The position numbers and the translations under genes were made by a program. The notes under the pieces were generated by a model. The model worked only from the letters and a program-made list of their open reading frames with translations. It did no database searches and was not told where the DNA came from. Below, piece by piece: positions 6,528-9,150 of a stretch of 9,150 nucleotides of DNA (position 1 is the stretch's first letter; the number at the start of each line of letters is the position of its first letter). The stretch comes from Saprospiraceae bacterium. Lineage in GTDB: Bacteria > Bacteroidota > Bacteroidia > Chitinophagales > Saprospiraceae. Location of the stretch: NCBI GenBank assembly GCA_027031185.1, contig JALVEF010000355.1, positions 1 through 9,150 of the forward strand. Direction: 5' to 3'.

Positions 6528-8072
6528 TCACTGGACGTGTATCCATACGTAGTCCACGATGTCGTACCAGACCTGGTCTTGATCCAGGTGGGATTTGTCT
6601 TCCACCACGGCCCGCAGCAAATAACTGCCGGATTGGGAAAAGGAGACAGTGGTCTGGTAGCTGTACGGCGACGAAAACTGTACCGGCCCCGGGCCGGATA
6701 CTTTTTCCCAGCGGATGGGCAAGTCCTGCGAAGTGGTGCCTTCCAGGGAGAAGACGGCTTGCAAATTGACAGGTGTGCCGGATGTGGTACTTTGGTCGGG
6801 ACCTGCATTGAGTTGGTACCAGGACGTATTTTGTACGGGCGTGTCGTAGGGGTGCAAGTCCGTGAAATAGCCGCGGACGAATTTGTACCAATCGTACAGA
6901 CCGGCAAAAAAGGCGCCATGGCCTCCCTTGACAGAATGAACGATGATTTTGGCGTCGAGCAGGTTGTTGTTGGCGGTGAAGCCGGTCGCAGGCGGACAGG
7001 TTTGGTCCACATAGCCGAACAAGGAGAGCGAGGGCCCTTTGTATCGTTTGGCAAAATAGACGGCATCGTAATATTTGGTGGCTTCGGTGACGGCTGCTTC
7101 ATAGGCGGGGTCACCGTTGTTTTGCCGGGCGTTGAGGATGTAATGCGGATGCCCGGATGGCCGGCCATAGCGCAAGCCGTGATGGCGGCAGAGTGCCGGT
7201 ACGACGTCAATGAGCAGCTTGACACGACTGTCCAGGCCGGCGGTCGAAATGGCGAGGCCGCCCCCCTGGCTGATGCCAAAGAGGGCCAGTTCGGAACCGT
7301 TGAAGTCCGGCCGGGAGTAAATGTAGTCAATGGCGCGTATGGCGGCGGTCAACGCATATTTGTAGTAGTTGGTGTTTTTGTTGGCCGGTTCGTCGGGTTG
7401 ATAGGCGTTGGGGTCCTGGGTGTCGGGTTCGGCATTGTGGATACTGATGGACATGGCGATGACGCCCAGGTTTTCGGCGGCATAATCAAAGGGGAGCGCA
7501 TTGCCGGGTTGTGCACCATAGGGTGGGACTTGCAAGACGGCGGCGAATGGGCCGGTGGTGTTGGGGATGGTGATATATCCATAGACGCGGCGGTTGTCCA
7601 GTCCGGCGAGATTGATGCGATAGGTGGTGCTGGCAGCGGTGGCAAAGAGGAAAGTCAACTGCGGGTCAATAGGGACTTGGGCAAGTTGGGCTTTGATGCC
7701 GTCCCAGAAGATGTCGAAGTCGGGCGGCTCCGGCTCGAAGGGCTTCAAATCAAAGGGGGATACCGATGCGCCGGCCATAGCGCTTTGTGCAAATTGGGAA
7801 ACCATGCAAACGACAAAGCAGGGACTTTGGGGTGTAAAGTGCACTTCGGTCACCAGCCAGGCGGTCAGATTCAAATCCGCTTTTTCCAGTACTTTGCCGG
7901 TATTGGAGTAGCGGATTTCGTATCGGGCCGGTCCGGTGACATTGGACTGAATTCTGAAAATAATGGTCTCTCCGGCCTGATAGGCGGCGTCCGGCCGGTC
8001 CGTGGAGACTTGGATGGTGGCATGGAGGTACCCAAAAATTAAGAAGAAGGAAAGAAATAGCGAGGTTTTCAT
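6528..8072 (-). CDS. Exported AXE1-family (acetyl xylan esterase-like) hydrolase with PKD-like C-terminal domain
   Basis: A 514-residue exported alpha/beta hydrolase of the acetyl xylan esterase/cephalosporin C deacetylase group, expected to remove acetyl or other acyl groups from carbohydrates; the natural substrate is unknown. Residues 1-18 (MKTSLFLSFFLIFGYLHA) are a signal peptide. An N-terminal beta-rich domain (about 19-115) precedes FEPEPPDFDIFWDGIKAQL, the family's usual entry segment. The triad is visible: Ser268 in GISQGG, Asp356 in GYVDQTCPPAT, His385 in KGGHGAF. About 422-514 (NAGPDQSTTSGTPVNLQA onward) is a PKD/Ig-like beta-sandwich, often a binding or spacer module in Bacteroidota enzymes. 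No obvious type IX sorting domain follows it. The frame is open upstream to an ATG at 8225, but that would place 51 residues ahead of the signal peptide and run into the divergent gene, so 8072 is preferred. A TACATTTG box lies about 20 nt upstream. Confidence 0.9.
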   Translation of the reverse strand: MKTSLFLSFFLIFGYLHATIQVSTDRPDAAYQAGETIIFRIQSNVTGPARYEIRYSNTGKVLEKADLNLTAWLVTEVHFTPQSPCFVVCMVSQFAQSAMAGASVSPFDLKPFEPEPPDFDIFWDGIKAQLAQVPIDPQLTFLFATAASTTYRINLAGLDNRRVYGYITIPNTTGPFAAVLQVPPYGAQPGNALPFDYAAENLGVIAMSISIHNAEPDTQDPNAYQPDEPANKNTNYYKYALTAAIRAIDYIYSRPDFNGSELALFGISQGGGLAISTAGLDSRVKLLIDVVPALCRHHGLRYGRPSGHPHYILNARQNNGDPAYEAAVTEATKYYDAVYFAKRYKGPSLSLFGYVDQTCPPATGFTANNNLLDAKIIVHSVKGGHGAFFAGLYDWYKFVRGYFTDLHPYDTPVQNTSWYQLNAGPDQSTTSGTPVNLQAVFSLEGTTSQDLPIRWEKVSGPGPVQFSSPYSYQTTVSFSQSGSYLLRAVVEDKSHLDQDQVWYDIVDYVWIHVQ

Positions 8073-8094
8073 TGCCAAAAATGCCTTTGGAGCA

Positions 8095-8102
8095 CAAATG
8101 TA
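8095..8102 (-). promoter_or_regulatory. Putative -7 box (TACATTTG) for the esterase gene
   Basis: TACATTTG on the minus strand fits TAnnTTTG and ends 22 nt before the esterase ATG at 8072, predicting a leader of about 15 nt, similar to that of the peroxidase gene. No -33 element is evident. Its position supports 8072 as the true start. Confidence 0.4.
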
Positions 8103-8114
8103 CAGGCTTCGTCT

Positions 8115-8122
8115 TAACTTTG
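8115..8122 (+). promoter_or_regulatory. Putative -7 box (TAACTTTG) for the divergent repeat-protein gene
   Basis: TAACTTTG fits TAnnTTTG on the plus strand, with a predicted start of transcription near 8129 and a leader of about 50 nt. A TTTG at 8086-8089 lies 25 bp upstream, longer than the usual -33 spacing. The box is only 12 bp from the opposing box of the esterase gene, so polymerase could probably not occupy both at once. Confidence 0.35.
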
Positions 8123-8181
8123 GCGGTCTTTTCACTATTGCGCGGAGTGCGTGATAGTTACCTATGCACGAGGTAAGCACT

Positions 8182-9150
8182 ATGGCCAAGCGAACACTAT
8201 CTCTACTTTTGGGGCTTTTTGTCATGAGAGTCCTGGCAGCTCAGTATTACACTTATGGCAGTGATGTCGAAGAATGGCCGGCAGCGGTTGCACCGGCTTC
8301 TTCCGGTTTTGCCATTTTGGGTAGCCGTCCCGATTTTTCGGGGGGCTATGATTTGCTGTTGGTGTTGACAGACACTTCGGGGATTCCGCTCGATAGTAAG
8401 CTTTACGGCAACGTGGGCATGGACTATGGAGCGGGGATATGTCGTGTGGCTGCCGGCTATTTCCTGTTGGGTACGACGTATGCCGTCAACAATGTGGCTT
8501 ACAAGGGGCGCGGGGACTTTCTGCTCATACGCACCGATTCGAATGGCAATGAACTCAGCCGGACAATGGCAGGGGGGAGCCAGGAGGATGTGGCGGCCGG
8601 CCTCGCCGCCACATCCGATGGCGGCTGTCTGGCTGCCGGCACGACGCGCTCGCGCGATATTGCCGGAATAGGCTATAGCTATGGCAGTCAGGATATCCTG
8701 ATACTTCGCTTTGATAGCCAGGGGCAGGTCGTGTGGAAGAGGCTGTACGGGGGCAGCGGCCCGGATCGGGTGAGTAGTATCCGTTTGACGTCTGACGGGG
8801 GGTTTATAGTAGTGGGCACCACCAGCTCCGGGGACGGTGTATTTGATAGTCTCCATGGGCCGGAAGATGCTTTTGCGCTGAAATGCAATGCATCGGGTCA
8901 GGTGGAATGGGCGCATACGTTCGGTGGGAGCTACTTTGACGGGGCGCGCGATGTGACGGAGGTGCCCGGTGGTTATGTGGTGACGGGCTACCGCTCCAAG
9001 TTGGATCCGGCCACTCAGGATGTATCCAGGCGCTTTGACAGGGATCTGTACGTGTGTAAGTTGGATGAAAACGGAAATACGGTCTGGGAAAAGACCTATG
9101 ACAAAGGGCACAATGATGAGGGGCTCTCCATTCGTGCCATGGGGCCGGCT
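8182..9150 (+). CDS. Exported ~58-residue-repeat (beta-propeller-like) protein, 3' end outside window
   Basis: The 323 visible codons run open to the window edge. Residues 1-19 (MAKRTLSLLLGLFVMRVLA) are a signal peptide, with mature start near AQYY. The rest is a tandem repeat of about 55-59 residues, each unit reading roughly D-x-x-L-x-K/R-x-D-x-x-G-x-x-x-W-x-x-x-x-G-G-S-x-x-D, then S/T-D-G-G-x-x-x-x-G-T-T. Units begin at Asp57, Asp112, Asp171, Asp229 and Asp288. This pattern is common in large secreted Bacteroidota proteins and is thought to form beta-propeller blades; such proteins often end in a type IX secretion sorting domain, which would be beyond the edge here. No catalytic residues can be named and the function is unknown. 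The ATG at 8182 was chosen because GAGGTAAG lies a suitable distance upstream; an in-frame ATG at 8164 would add 6 residues before the signal peptide. Confidence 0.85.
   Translation, partial: MAKRTLSLLLGLFVMRVLAAQYYTYGSDVEEWPAAVAPASSGFAILGSRPDFSGGYDLLLVLTDTSGIPLDSKLYGNVGMDYGAGICRVAAGYFLLGTTYAVNNVAYKGRGDFLLIRTDSNGNELSRTMAGGSQEDVAAGLAATSDGGCLAAGTTRSRDIAGIGYSYGSQDILILRFDSQGQVVWKRLYGGSGPDRVSSIRLTSDGGFIVVGTTSSGDGVFDSLHGPEDAFALKCNASGQVEWAHTFGGSYFDGARDVTEVPGGYVVTGYRSKLDPATQDVSRRFDRDLYVCKLDENGNTVWEKTYDKGHNDEGLSIRAMGPA
8586..8616. repeat. 12-bp perfect inverted repeat in the repeat-protein gene
   Basis: GGATGTGGCGGC at 8586-8597 and GCCGCCACATCC at 8605-8616 are exact reverse complements around a 7-nt loop, inside codons for about EDVAAGLAATSD. 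It may reflect chance in GC-rich Ala/Gly codons; no T-run follows. Confidence 0.6.

Noticed and set aside
6684..6698. CCGGCCC-C-GGGCCGG palindrome inside the esterase gene
   Set aside because: Only 7 bp, within Gly/Pro codons of the PKD-like domain, and likely by chance at this base composition.
6537..8042. 501-codon open frame on the plus strand, antisense to the esterase
   Set aside because: It lies wholly within the esterase, which has a complete triad and a signal peptide. The antisense product is Gly/Val/Asp-rich with no recognisable domain, as expected for a codon-bias shadow.
8147..8169. GTGC...GCAC imperfect dyad in the divergent promoter region as an operator
   Set aside because: Only four outer base pairs match cleanly and the inner pairing is broken; not enough to claim a regulator site.
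8073..8225. Upstream start (8225) for the esterase
   Set aside because: It would put 51 residues before a clear signal peptide and cover the divergent promoter and the start of the neighbouring gene.
8203..9111. 302-codon open frame on the minus strand opposite the repeat-protein gene
   Set aside because: The plus-strand frame has a signal peptide and regular repeats; the antisense product shows no motif.

Overview
The window looks like a chromosomal segment of a moderately GC-rich Bacteroidota bacterium, possibly from the Saprospiria/Chitinophagia side (phylum fairly confident, class a guess). The evidence is threefold: promoter-like TAnnTTTG boxes in place of sigma70-type signals; a short RsmI-like methyltransferase and a Cys-rich RicT/PSP1 protein of the types seen in that phylum; and two exported proteins with Ig/PKD-like and beta-propeller-like repeats.

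Positions 1-5613 hold a compact minus-strand gene cluster, in transcription order: a thiol (glutathione-type) peroxidase, holB (DNA polymerase III delta'), ricT (PSP1 domain, putative Fe-S protein) and mfd (transcription-repair coupling factor, cut by the window edge). Gaps are 4 nt, 12 nt and a 1-nt TAATG overlap, so they are very likely one operon. A TAnnTTTG box sits just upstream of the peroxidase. The cluster joins peroxide defence, clamp loading, a putative RNA-processing regulator and transcription-coupled repair.

Positions 5614-6441 hold the peroxidase promoter region, a short GC-rich hairpin that may end the upstream transcript, and a tetrapyrrole-methylase-fold SAM-dependent methyltransferase on the minus strand.

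Positions 6442-6527 hold the most unusual feature. It is a 56-bp, nearly complete palindrome (two perfect 25-bp arms, 6-nt loop) whose ends begin with GTAA, and it is flanked exactly by the 8-bp direct repeat GATAGTCA. GTAA ends and 8-bp target duplications are hallmarks of IS66-family transposition, so this looks like a tiny non-autonomous IS66-like insertion lying directly in front of the methyltransferase start.

Positions 6528-8072 (minus) encode an exported AXE1-family esterase with a complete Ser-Asp-His triad between an N-terminal beta-rich domain and a C-terminal PKD-like domain. A short divergent promoter region (8073-8181) separates it from a plus-strand gene, open at the right edge, for an exported protein built of ~58-residue propeller-like repeats. 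No tRNA, rRNA, CRISPR array or intact transposase gene is visible.
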